A stretch of DNA of 14,875 nt, taken from Bacteroidota bacterium (lineage in GTDB: Bacteria > Bacteroidota > Bacteroidia > B-17B0 > Aurantibacillaceae). The notes under the pieces were generated by a model, which saw only the letters and a list, made by a program, of their open reading frames with translations, searched no databases and was not told where the DNA came from. Made by a program: the position numbers and the translations under genes. Positions 1 to 6,403 of this stretch are shown in pieces. The stretch's first letter is position 1; every line of letters begins with the position of its first letter. The stretch covers positions 1 through 14,875 of the forward strand of contig JADJFB010000028.1 of assembly GCA_016708845.1 (NCBI GenBank), given 5' to 3'.

Positions 1-1294
1 TGTATTAGATACCTGGTTCTCATCATGGTTGTGGCCAATTACCGTATTTGACCCAGCTGTTATTAGAAATGGAAAAGCAAATGCTAATGAAGATTTAAAC
101 TATTATTATCCAACAAATGATTTAGTAACGGCTCCAGAAATTTTATTCTTTTGGGTAGCGCGCATGGCCATTGCTGGTTACGAATGGATGGGTGAAAAAC
201 CTTTTAGCAATGTATACTTAACAGGTATTGTTAGAGATAAGTTAGGACGCAAGATGAGTAAAAGTTTAGGAAACTCTCCTGACCCACTCGACCTAATTGA
301 AAAATATGGTGCTGATGGAGTGCGTGTTGGTATGCTATTATGTTCGCCAGCTGGAAACGATTTAATGTTTGACGAAAGCTATTGCGAGCAAGGAAGAAAC
401 TTCGCCAATAAAGTGTGGAATGCATTTCGTTTAATTGCAGGATTTGAAGTGGCTTCAAGTGCAGTTCAATCAGAAGCTCAAAAATCAGCGATTACTTGGT
501 TTGATAATAAATTATCTGAGCAATTAGAAATTATTAATGATCATTATTCAAAATACAGAATGAGTGATGCTTTAATGGCAACTTACAAATTAGTGTGGGA
601 CGATTTCTGCGCTTGGTATTTAGAAGCAATTAAACCTGACTTTATTGATGGCAAAGCACAACCAATTGATAAAGCAACGTATGATGCAACCATTGGTTAC
701 TTAGAGTCTCTATTGAAAATCATGCACCCATGGATGCCTTTCATTACTGAAGAAATTTGGCATTTGATCAAAGAACGTGATGCAAAAGATTGTATCATAG
801 TTGCTGAATGGCCTGCTGTAAAATCAGATTTAGATAAAAAACAATTAGCAGAGTTTGAAGTTAGTAAAGAGCTTGTTGCCATGGTTCGTAACGTGCGTGC
901 TCAAAAACAATTATCTCCTAAAGAAAAATTAGAAGTAATTGAAAAATCAGAAGCCACTCGTTCTTATTTTGATAGTACAATTATTAAGTTGGCTAACTTA
1001 TCGGCTTTCTCATACACAAAAGATAAAGTAGAAGGAGCATTTTCTTTTCAAATTAAAACCACAGAATTTTATATTCCTTTAGCACAAAACTTAAACAAGG
1101 AAGATGAAATTGAACGTTTAACAAAAGAGTTAGAATACAATAAAGGTTTCTTAAAATCGGTACAAATAAAATTATCAAACGAAAAATTTGTTGCTAATGC
1201 GAAGCCTGAAATTATTGCTAGTGAGCGTAAAAAAGAAAGCGATGCTTTATCTAAAATTAAAACCTTAGAAGAACAATTGGCAGTATTGAATTAG
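1..1294 (+). CDS. valS: Valine--tRNA ligase, C-terminal part (5' end outside window)
   Basis: This is the 3' part of valyl-tRNA synthetase, the cytoplasmic class I enzyme that charges tRNA-Val. The frame is open from base 2, so the gene enters from the left; the first visible residues, VLDTWFSSWLWPI, are typical of the ValS catalytic core. The class I signature KMSKS is encoded at 251-265, followed by GNSPDPLDLIEKYGADGVR. The helical anticodon-binding domain follows (about 420-880). The last 70 or so residues are charged and helical, matching the C-terminal coiled-coil arm of ValS, and end LEEQLAVLN with TAG at 1292-1294. No frameshift is visible. About half of the usual 870-880 residues are present. 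The gene converges with the marR-type gene. Identification is based on family motifs and is very secure. Confidence 0.97.
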   Translation, partial: VLDTWFSSWLWPITVFDPAVIRNGKANANEDLNYYYPTNDLVTAPEILFFWVARMAIAGYEWMGEKPFSNVYLTGIVRDKLGRKMSKSLGNSPDPLDLIEKYGADGVRVGMLLCSPAGNDLMFDESYCEQGRNFANKVWNAFRLIAGFEVASSAVQSEAQKSAITWFDNKLSEQLEIINDHYSKYRMSDALMATYKLVWDDFCAWYLEAIKPDFIDGKAQPIDKATYDATIGYLESLLKIMHPWMPFITEEIWHLIKERDAKDCIIVAEWPAVKSDLDKKQLAEFEVSKELVAMVRNVRAQKQLSPKEKLEVIEKSEATRSYFDSTIIKLANLSAFSYTKDKVEGAFSFQIKTTEFYIPLAQNLNKEDEIERLTKELEYNKGFLKSVQIKLSNEKFVANAKPEIIASERKKESDALSKIKTLEEQLAVLN

Positions 1295-1296
1295 AA

Positions 1297-1396
1297 AAAC
1301 AAGGAAGGTGTATAACCAAATTAAAACTGATAGAAATAGAATCAACCTACATTTCATCAGACTGTTGTTTAATTAAATTTACACCTCCTTGCTTTT
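1297..1396. repeat. Imperfect long inverted repeat between convergent valS and marR-type genes
   Basis: CAAGGAAGGTGTA at 1300-1312 pairs with TACACCTCCTTG at 1380-1391 with one bulged base, and A/T-rich flanks extend the pairing. Inside the loop, CTGAT (1327-1331) and ATCAG (1356-1360) can pair again, so the whole 100-nt gap can form one long interrupted hairpin. It lies exactly between two convergent stop codons. A bidirectional transcription end is the likely role, although neither side shows a classic GC stem followed by a U-tract. The function is inferred; the pairing is seen. Confidence 0.45.
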
Positions 1397-1399
1397 AAT

Positions 1400-1834
1400 T
1401 TATTGACAGTTTTTTATAATGGTTTTCATAACCATTTTTACATGATCTTCTTTAGCAATTCCAATTCCTTTTAACGCTTGGTTTCTATAATTATTTACAA
1501 TAGGCGAAGCTTTATCAATAATTTCTAATCCTAAATTGGTAATCGATAAATTTGATTTTCGTTTATCTTCTTTGTTGATATTTCGCTTAATGTATTTGGC
1601 AGTTACCAATAAATCTATAATACGTGTAATGGATGCAGTATCTTTAAAAATAGCTTCAGCTAATTCTTTTTGAGTGATTTGAGGATTTTCGTTTAAGTAG
1701 TTTAAAGTTAACCATTGATCAACTGTAATACTTAAACCAGCGTTTTTAAGCTCTCTTTGAGCAAATTGACGGTAGCTTTTAATTGCTTTTTCTATATAAT
1801 AAAAGAGAACTGAATCTAACTTTTCCATTTTCAT
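1400..1834 (-). CDS. MarR-family winged-helix transcriptional regulator
   Basis: A 144-residue MarR-type DNA-binding protein, normal length for the family, expected to act as a dimer. An N-terminal dimerisation helix (about 5-30) is followed by a helix-turn-helix around 50-77 (ITQKELAEAIFKDTASITR) and the wing, with the family signature D90-K-R...L-S-I-T99. A C-terminal helix closes the dimer interface. The frame stays open to a TTG at 1867, but ATG at 1834 (MKMEKLD) is preferred because the upstream codons lie within a palindromic operator and a -7 box; ATG at 1828 is also possible. The gene lies downstream of dusB on the same strand but appears to have its own promoter. No linked efflux or detoxification gene is visible that would name its ligand, so the regulon is unknown apart from probable autoregulation. 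Confidence 0.92.
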   Translation of the reverse strand: MKMEKLDSVLFYYIEKAIKSYRQFAQRELKNAGLSITVDQWLTLNYLNENPQITQKELAEAIFKDTASITRIIDLLVTAKYIKRNINKEDKRKSNLSITNLGLEIIDKASPIVNNYRNQALKGIGIAKEDHVKMVMKTIIKNCQ

Positions 1835-1846
1835 TCCATTTAAAAT

Positions 1847-1854
1847 CAAATTTA
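1847..1854 (-). promoter_or_regulatory. Predicted -7 promoter box of the marR-type gene (TAAATTTG)
   Basis: On the minus strand the sequence reads TAAATTTG, a perfect match to the Bacteroidota -7 consensus TAnnTTTG. It ends 12 nt before the preferred ATG, which implies a very short leader. No convincing -33 TTG element was found at the usual distance, so the call rests on the -7 match and its position. Confidence 0.55.
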
Positions 1855-1855
1855 G

Positions 1856-1867
1856 TTGATATATCAA
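1856..1867. promoter_or_regulatory. Perfect 12-bp palindrome TTGATATATCAA, probable MarR operator
   Basis: TTGATATATCAA is its own reverse complement. It sits one base upstream of the predicted -7 box of the marR-type gene, inside the promoter spacer. MarR dimers typically bind short AT-rich palindromes in their own promoters, often with TTGA/TCAA half-sites, so autorepression is the natural reading. The symmetry and position are seen; binding is inferred. Confidence 0.6.
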
Positions 1868-1937
1868 TTAAATGGATTGGAAATTATACAAAAGCTAAAA
1901 AAGAATAGATTAATGGCTAAAAAGTGTGACAAGAAAT

Positions 1938-2924
1938 TTATACAGTTGCACTGTATTTGTCTGGTATTGATAATAATAACTCTCTGATTTCTTCAATATT
2001 ATCGGTAGTCACCAACTTCATACGGGTATCTTTAAAATGATCAATGCCTTTGAAGTAATTGGTATAATGCGGGCGCATTTCTAAAACACCTAATTTAGGA
2101 CCTTTCCATTCAATCGATTTATCAAAGTGTGCTAAAGCTACTTCTACTCTGTTCTCTAAAGTTGGTCTGGCAAGATGTTCGCCTGTTTTAAAAAAGTGTT
2201 TTATCTCGTTAAAAATCCAAGGATACCCAATGCTCGCGCGACCAATCATCATGCCATCCAAACCGTATTTGTTTTTATATTCTAATGCTTTTTCAGGAGT
2301 CGTGATATCGCCATTTCCAAAAATAGGAATGTGCATCCGCGGATTATTTTTTACCGCTGCAATTGGTTCCCAATTAGCATTGCCTTTATACATTTGGGCA
2401 CGTGTTCGTCCGTGAACTGTTAACGCTTTAATACCAACATCTTGCAAGCGTTCTGCCACTTCCATAATGTTAATCATGCTATCGTCCCAACCTAAACGTG
2501 TTTTAACAGTAACTGGTAAGTTAGTAGATTTCACTACAGCTTTGGTTAAACGAACCATTAAATCCACATCTTTTAAAACACCTGCTCCTGCTCCTTTACA
2601 AACTACTTTTTTTACAGGACATCCAAAATTAATATCTAACAAATCTGGTTGCGTAGCATCTACAATTTTTGCAGACATGGCCATGGCTTCTTCGTCGCCA
2701 CCAAAAATTTGAATACCGATTGGTTTTTCGTAATCAAAAATGTCTAACTTTTTACGACTTTTAATAGCGTCACGAATTAATCCTTCGCTGCTAATAAATT
2801 CGGTATACATTAAATCAGCACCATATTTTTTGCAAACATATCTAAATGGAGGATCACTTACATCTTCCATAGGTGCAAGTAATAATGGGAATTCTCCTAA
2901 TTCTATGTTAGCAATTTTTACGAT
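1938..2924 (-). CDS. dusB: tRNA-dihydrouridine synthase (DusB type), start codon abnormal
   Basis: An FMN-dependent TIM-barrel enzyme that reduces uridines to dihydrouridine in tRNA. The core is complete: APMEDVSDPPFR (FMN-binding first strand), YTEFISSEG, DINFGCP with the catalytic Cys (about residue 102), VTVKTRLGWDD, VHGRTRAQMYKG and the phosphate-binding GNGDI / MIGRASIGYPWIF. The first ATG in frame (2870) lies inside APMED and would remove the first beta strand. The frame continues upstream for 17 codons, giving VKIANIELGEFPLLLAP, the normal family N-terminus, and the codon before it (2922-2924) is ATC where ATG is expected. No ATG, GTG or TTG exists between there and the upstream stop. 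I therefore place the gene from 2924 and flag the start as either an error or a rare non-AUG start. Stop TAA is at 1938. Bacteroidota homologues are usually labelled dusB; the family is certain, the subtype likely. Confidence 0.93.
   Translation of the reverse strand: MVKIANIELGEFPLLLAPMEDVSDPPFRYVCKKYGADLMYTEFISSEGLIRDAIKSRKKLDIFDYEKPIGIQIFGGDEEAMAMSAKIVDATQPDLLDINFGCPVKKVVCKGAGAGVLKDVDLMVRLTKAVVKSTNLPVTVKTRLGWDDSMINIMEVAERLQDVGIKALTVHGRTRAQMYKGNANWEPIAAVKNNPRMHIPIFGNGDITTPEKALEYKNKYGLDGMMIGRASIGYPWIFNEIKHFFKTGEHLARPTLENRVEVALAHFDKSIEWKGPKLGVLEMRPHYTNYFKGIDHFKDTRMKLVTTDNIEEIRELLLSIPDKYSATV
1940..1956 (-). terminator. Small hairpin at the dusB 3' end
   Basis: ATACAGT (1940-1946) and ACTGTAT (1950-1956) form a 7-bp stem with a 3-nt loop overlapping the last codons and the stop of dusB. 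On the minus strand it is followed by the weakly T-rich TAAATTTCTTG. It could be a weak terminator separating dusB from the marR-type gene. The stem is AT-rich and falls within coding sequence, so the evidence is modest. Confidence 0.25.
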
Positions 2925-2928
2925 AGCG

Positions 2929-2936
2929 CAAAGATA
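2929..2936 (-). promoter_or_regulatory. Predicted -7 promoter box of dusB (TATCTTTG)
   Basis: The minus strand reads TATCTTTG, a perfect TAnnTTTG match, ending 4 nt before the abnormal ATC codon. Transcription starting about 5-7 nt downstream would begin at or next to that codon, giving an essentially leaderless mRNA. No clear -33 element is seen. The position supports translation of dusB starting at about 2924 rather than at the internal ATG. Confidence 0.45.
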
Positions 2937-2958
2937 TGAAATTTAATTTGGAATTAGG

Positions 2959-3029
2959 CCCTCATCCCCTGCCCTTCTCCCTCATGAGAAGAGAGCCCTT
3001 CCCTCTCCCCTGGGGAGAGGGACTGAGGG
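2959..3029. repeat. GC-rich palindromic intergenic element with three-way-junction fold
   Basis: This stretch is strikingly GC-rich in an AT-rich genome. CCCTCA (2959-2964) pairs with TGAGGG (3024-3029) as an outer stem. Inside lie two hairpins: CTTCTC (2974-2979) with GAGAAG (2986-2991), loop of 6, and CCCTCTCCC (3001-3009) with GGGAGAGGG (3013-3021), loop of 3. Dispersed intergenic elements with CCCTCTCC.../GGAGAGGG arms are widespread in bacteria, so this is probably one copy of a REP-like or MITE-like family. It lies between the stop of the serine hydrolase gene and the dusB promoter and could also end hydrolase transcription. Repetition elsewhere cannot be seen from this window. Confidence 0.65.
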
Positions 3030-3035
3030 TAAGGG

Positions 3036-4214
3036 TTACTCTTCGTCTGAAACTGGTTTAGTTCCAAATGCTTTTGGACCATCAATGGCCGCATAAATAC
3101 GCCAAGTTGAGTACACGCTTTTATTTAAGCGATTACTTAAAACAATTACTGTTAAACTATCTTTTAAACGGCGATGAAATGAGGTACGGTAGCCATGCCA
3201 CCAGCCATTATGAAATACTTCTTTAGCCGAATCGTTCATGTTTCTCATTCTCCATCCGTAACCATAATTATGTGTTTTTACTTCTTTACTATGAGGAGAA
3301 AAAGCAAGTTCTTGCGTTGTATTAGCTAATAGTTTGTGTTGATATAAAGCGGTGCTTAATAAAAACAAATCATAAGTCGTTGTGTAAATTCCTTTATCAC
3401 CTACTACGCCATCGTATCTATCATTAGCCACACAACCGTATTTCATGGTGTAACCTCGAGTGATGTATTCTTTAGTACTATCAATATTTAAAGCTGTGTA
3501 GCTATGGTTCATCCCTAATGGCTTAAATAATTCTTCTTTTAAAAATGTAGCATAACTTTTTTGAGAAATCTTTTCTACAATTAGAGCTAATAGCGCATAG
3601 TTGGTATTACAATAGTTAAAACGTAAACCTGGGTTTAAATATGCTTTAGATTTATATTTAATCATTATATCCAACATGTTTTGGTTACTTAAGCTACAAA
3701 TTGAATCAGATAAAAACTCTCCACAAAAATAAGTGTAGTTAGGTAATCCAGAGCGATGAGATAACAAGTGTTTTACGGTTACATCTTTGTAGGGGAAATC
3801 AGCTAAAATATCTGATACTTTAGTTTCTAATTTCAGTTTTCCTTGTTCGTATAATAATAACGTAGCAACGCCTGTAATTACCTTTGAAACGGAGGCTAAT
3901 TGAAAGATTGATGAATCGTTTAATAAAACATTTTTTTCTTTAATACCATATCCAAATGATTTTTGATAGATGATATTTTTTCCTTTGGCAATTAAAACAT
4001 TACCATTAAAAGCATCTGCTTTATATAGTTTTGTAAATAAGGTATCTAATCTATAAATCTCTGCTTTGTATTTTACGGAGTCAATTTTAGATTGAACAAC
4101 TGGTTTTTCGGGAGTGTTATAGTTACTTTTTTTTTCTGAGCCTTCTGTTTCGTTACAATTAACAATTAAAAAAGAAAAAATAAGAAGTGGGATTATATAT
4201 TTTAATGCGTTCAA
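3036..4214 (-). CDS. Serine beta-lactamase/penicillin-binding-like lipoprotein hydrolase
   Basis: A 392-residue member of the beta-lactamase family (PF00144 type; serine beta-lactamases class C, DD-peptidases, esterases). The N-terminus is a lipoprotein signal: hydrophobic residues 5-19, then a lipobox-like LIVNC with Cys20, so the mature protein is probably membrane-anchored in the envelope. Catalytic motifs are present: S108-V-S-K111 (nucleophile and general base), Y201-C-N203 (YxN) and H335-N-G337 in HNGWWHGY (the KTG-equivalent HxG). LLSHRSGLPNY (151-161) is also typical. The start is TTG at 4214: no ATG occurs between the upstream in-frame stop and the signal peptide. Residues 21-50 form a polar linker. 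The substrate cannot be read from the motifs; peptidase or esterase is as likely as lactamase. It is separate from its neighbours: 158 bp of AT-rich sequence with no other clear feature lies upstream and the folded GC-rich element downstream. Confidence 0.9.
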   Translation of the reverse strand: MNALKYIIPLLIFSFLIVNCNETEGSEKKSNYNTPEKPVVQSKIDSVKYKAEIYRLDTLFTKLYKADAFNGNVLIAKGKNIIYQKSFGYGIKEKNVLLNDSSIFQLASVSKVITGVATLLLYEQGKLKLETKVSDILADFPYKDVTVKHLLSHRSGLPNYTYFCGEFLSDSICSLSNQNMLDIMIKYKSKAYLNPGLRFNYCNTNYALLALIVEKISQKSYATFLKEELFKPLGMNHSYTALNIDSTKEYITRGYTMKYGCVANDRYDGVVGDKGIYTTTYDLFLLSTALYQHKLLANTTQELAFSPHSKEVKTHNYGYGWRMRNMNDSAKEVFHNGWWHGYRTSFHRRLKDSLTVIVLSNRLNKSVYSTWRIYAAIDGPKAFGTKPVSDEE

Positions 4215-4372
4215 GAGTGTCAGGTTTAGTACTTCCTACAATCTTAGTAATAAAACATAAAAAAAGAAAGAGCCAACGAACTTAGTATTCAAAAGGCATT
4301 TGTTAATTACAGAATTAATCCCTTTTGTAAGTATTTTACTTTGAGCGTGGCAAACATTTATTGTTTTTTTTA

Positions 4373-4861
4373 TCAAGAATATGAATGACAAAGTTTCAAC
4401 TTAACTGAGTCGTTCCCTGTTCTGCTACGCAAACTTTCTTTCAAATTTTGAAATAGACCTAAATGAGCTTTTTTTAGCATTCCTAAAAATATGGTGGTAA
4501 TTATTTCATTTCCTGTTACAGAAATGTGTTCGTCCACTTTTGTGTTACCTGAATTTTCTGAAAAATAAAGATCAATAGTTAAAAACACGCTGGGCTTTAC
4601 TTGCGATGTATATTGAAGATGTTTTCCTTTTTCTATTTCATAAACTTTGGCTTTGTAATTTGGATGTATTGTTATAAAACCAAATACTTTAACGATTTCA
4701 TCTATTTCATATTCAATAAACTTAGGAGTGTCATCTAAAATAACTTTTACATTAGTCATCACGGGATGGTATACCCCATATTTCCTTAAATCTAAAAATT
4801 GTTCATACAATAGTTTACTATCTACATTAAATTCGTCTGTTAAAGTAAGAGTATTAGCCAT
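4373..4861 (-). CDS. SRPBCC-superfamily protein (START/polyketide-cyclase-like fold)
   Basis: A 162-residue cytoplasmic protein with the pattern of an SRPBCC/Bet v1-like hydrophobic-pocket domain. It opens with a beta strand and helix of the form TLTDEFNVDSKLLYEQFLDL, has alternating strands through the middle (IEYEIDEIVKVFG, HLQYTSQVKPSVFLTIDLYF) and ends with a long helix LGMLKKAHLGLFQNLKESL. No signal peptide or catalytic motif is visible, and the domain usually binds small hydrophobic ligands. It starts at ATG 4861, 6 nt after rlmF, and is the last gene of the four-gene leftward unit. The final 15 residues (GNDSVKLKLCHSYS) look unstructured. The fold call is moderate; no specific ligand or pathway is suggested. 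Confidence 0.65.
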   Translation of the reverse strand: MANTLTLTDEFNVDSKLLYEQFLDLRKYGVYHPVMTNVKVILDDTPKFIEYEIDEIVKVFGFITIHPNYKAKVYEIEKGKHLQYTSQVKPSVFLTIDLYFSENSGNTKVDEHISVTGNEIITTIFLGMLKKAHLGLFQNLKESLRSRTGNDSVKLKLCHSYS

Positions 4862-4867
4862 TTTACG

Positions 4868-5836
4868 TTAAGATGCTTTCCAGCGTTTTAAACTCCATTG
4901 TATGTGTTGAGTTTCAGATAAAAAAGTCCAAGCTACTAGTCTACTGATTTTATTGCCTTGAGACATATTGATTGTTTTTATAGAAATAGCGTTTACTTTT
5001 TTTAAGACACTATAAATTGCTGGTAAATTTTCGCTTTTTGAAACTAAACTCGTAAACCATAAACACTGTTCTTTAATATTAGCACTTTCTTCAATCATTT
5101 TTGTAATAAAAGCTACTTCACCACCTTTGCACCAAAGCTCTGATGTTTGTCCTCCAAAGTTTAAAACTGGTTTTTCTGTTTTTTTATGACCTAAGTTTTT
5201 CCATTTTTTCTGGCTGCCGGCATTTGCTTCTGCCGCCGAAGAATGAAATGGAGGATTACATACTGTTATATCTATTAGTTCGGTAGGTTTTATAATACCT
5301 TTAAAAATAAAAGACGCATTAATTTGATGCCTAATGTCTATATAATTCGATAAGGAGTTAGACTCAACTATTTGCTTAGCTACTTTAAATGCTATCGGAT
5401 CAATCTCTGAACCTATAAATTGCCAACCATATTCTTGATGACCAAGTAATGGATAGATGCAATTTGCCCCTACTCCAATATCTAAAACGTTAACTGCTTT
5501 ACCTTTTGGAATTATACCACCATTACTTGAACTTAATACATCCGCTATATAATGAATATAATCTACACGCCCTGGTATTGGCGGGCATAAATAGTTTTGA
5601 GGGATATCCCAATGTTGGATATTATAAAACTGCTTTAATAAAGCTTGATTTAATGATTTAATAGCTAGAGGATTTGTAAAATCAATGGTTTCGATATTAA
5701 ATTTATTAATAGAAACATAGGATTTTAATTCAGGACAAACATCAATTAAAGTTTCAAAATCATAACGAGAACGGTGTTTGTTTCGAGGATGCAATCCACT
5801 TTTTTCTTCAGATATATTATTTGATGGATTTTTCAA
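4868..5836 (-). CDS. rlmF: 23S rRNA (adenine(1618)-N(6))-methyltransferase RlmF
   Basis: A 322-residue SAM-dependent methyltransferase that makes N6-methyladenosine at A1618 (E. coli numbering) of 23S rRNA. The N-terminal LHPRNKHRSRYDFETL (15-30) is a hallmark of RlmF. SAM-binding motif I is VLDIGVGANCIYPLL (117-131), the acidic residue binding the SAM ribose is in GSEID (142-146), and the catalytic motif is N194-P-P-F197, followed by the characteristic HSSAAEANAGSQKKWKNLG. Length matches the family. The start is TTG at 5836, 3 nt after the acetyltransferase stop; no ATG is available before the conserved N-terminus. It is the third gene of a four-gene leftward run with gaps of 3-6 nt, so it is almost certainly co-transcribed. 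High confidence from several diagnostic motifs. Confidence 0.95.
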   Translation of the reverse strand: MKNPSNNISEEKSGLHPRNKHRSRYDFETLIDVCPELKSYVSINKFNIETIDFTNPLAIKSLNQALLKQFYNIQHWDIPQNYLCPPIPGRVDYIHYIADVLSSSNGGIIPKGKAVNVLDIGVGANCIYPLLGHQEYGWQFIGSEIDPIAFKVAKQIVESNSLSNYIDIRHQINASFIFKGIIKPTELIDITVCNPPFHSSAAEANAGSQKKWKNLGHKKTEKPVLNFGGQTSELWCKGGEVAFITKMIEESANIKEQCLWFTSLVSKSENLPAIYSVLKKVNAISIKTINMSQGNKISRLVAWTFLSETQHIQWSLKRWKAS

Positions 5837-5839
5837 TTA

Positions 5840-6400
5840 CTATTTATGGGAAGAAGGATTTAATAAGCAATAAACCGCCGTGTCTAAAAATTTTCCGTTG
5901 AAGAAATAATTTTCTTTAAAATATGCTTCTTTTACAAAGTTAAATTTCTGAAGTAGTTTTTCGGAACCAATATTAGTAGGATCAATGTTAGCTTCAATGG
6001 AATGAAATTTTAAGATATTAAAACCATAACTTATAATTGCTTCAACAGCTTCACTAATAATTCCCAATCTCCAAAAATCAGGATGAAGCATGTAACCAAT
6101 CTCAGCTCGGTAATGATCTTTATAAATCCTATGAAAAGAAACACTACCAATCATTTTAGAATTATTTTTTAAACACACTGCCCAAGAAATACCATCATTG
6201 AATGCTATCATCTCATTAATCTTGTAAATCAATTCTTTTGTTTCTTCAACTGATTTTTGCAATGGCTTGCAAATATGTTTCATTGCTTCAGGACTGCTTC
6301 TTAAATAAAAATAATCGTTCGCATCATCCAAAGTTGTTCTTCGCAAAACTAAACGTTCTGTTTCTATAACTGGAAAGGGATCAAAATTTAACTCAAGCAT
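5840..6400 (-). CDS. GNAT-family N-acetyltransferase (RimJ/RimL-like)
   Basis: A 186-residue acetyl-CoA-dependent acetyltransferase of the RimJ/RimL-like branch (Acetyltransf_3 type). The N-terminus IETERLVLRRTTLDDA (12-27) is classic for this group. Motif A is RAEIGYMLHPDFWRLGI (98-114), where the acetyl-CoA pyrophosphate loop reads R111-L-G-I-I-S rather than the usual GxG/A, a mild deviation. Motif B includes IEANIDPTNIGSEKLLQKFNF (135-155), with the family's conserved N143 and the KLLxKxxF pattern. ATG at 6400 lies 3 nt after the stop of the upstream gene. The acetylated substrate is unknown; proximity to rlmF fits a ribosomal or small-molecule target, but that is only context. Confidence 0.88.
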   Translation of the reverse strand: MLELNFDPFPVIETERLVLRRTTLDDANDYFYLRSSPEAMKHICKPLQKSVEETKELIYKINEMIAFNDGISWAVCLKNNSKMIGSVSFHRIYKDHYRAEIGYMLHPDFWRLGIISEAVEAIISYGFNILKFHSIEANIDPTNIGSEKLLQKFNFVKEAYFKENYFFNGKFLDTAVYCLLNPSSHK

Positions 6401-6403
6401 TAT

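Noticed and set aside
2230..2946. Plus-strand open frames over dusB
   Set aside because: They are antisense shadows of the clearly conserved dusB coding frame and have no start signals or recognisable domains.
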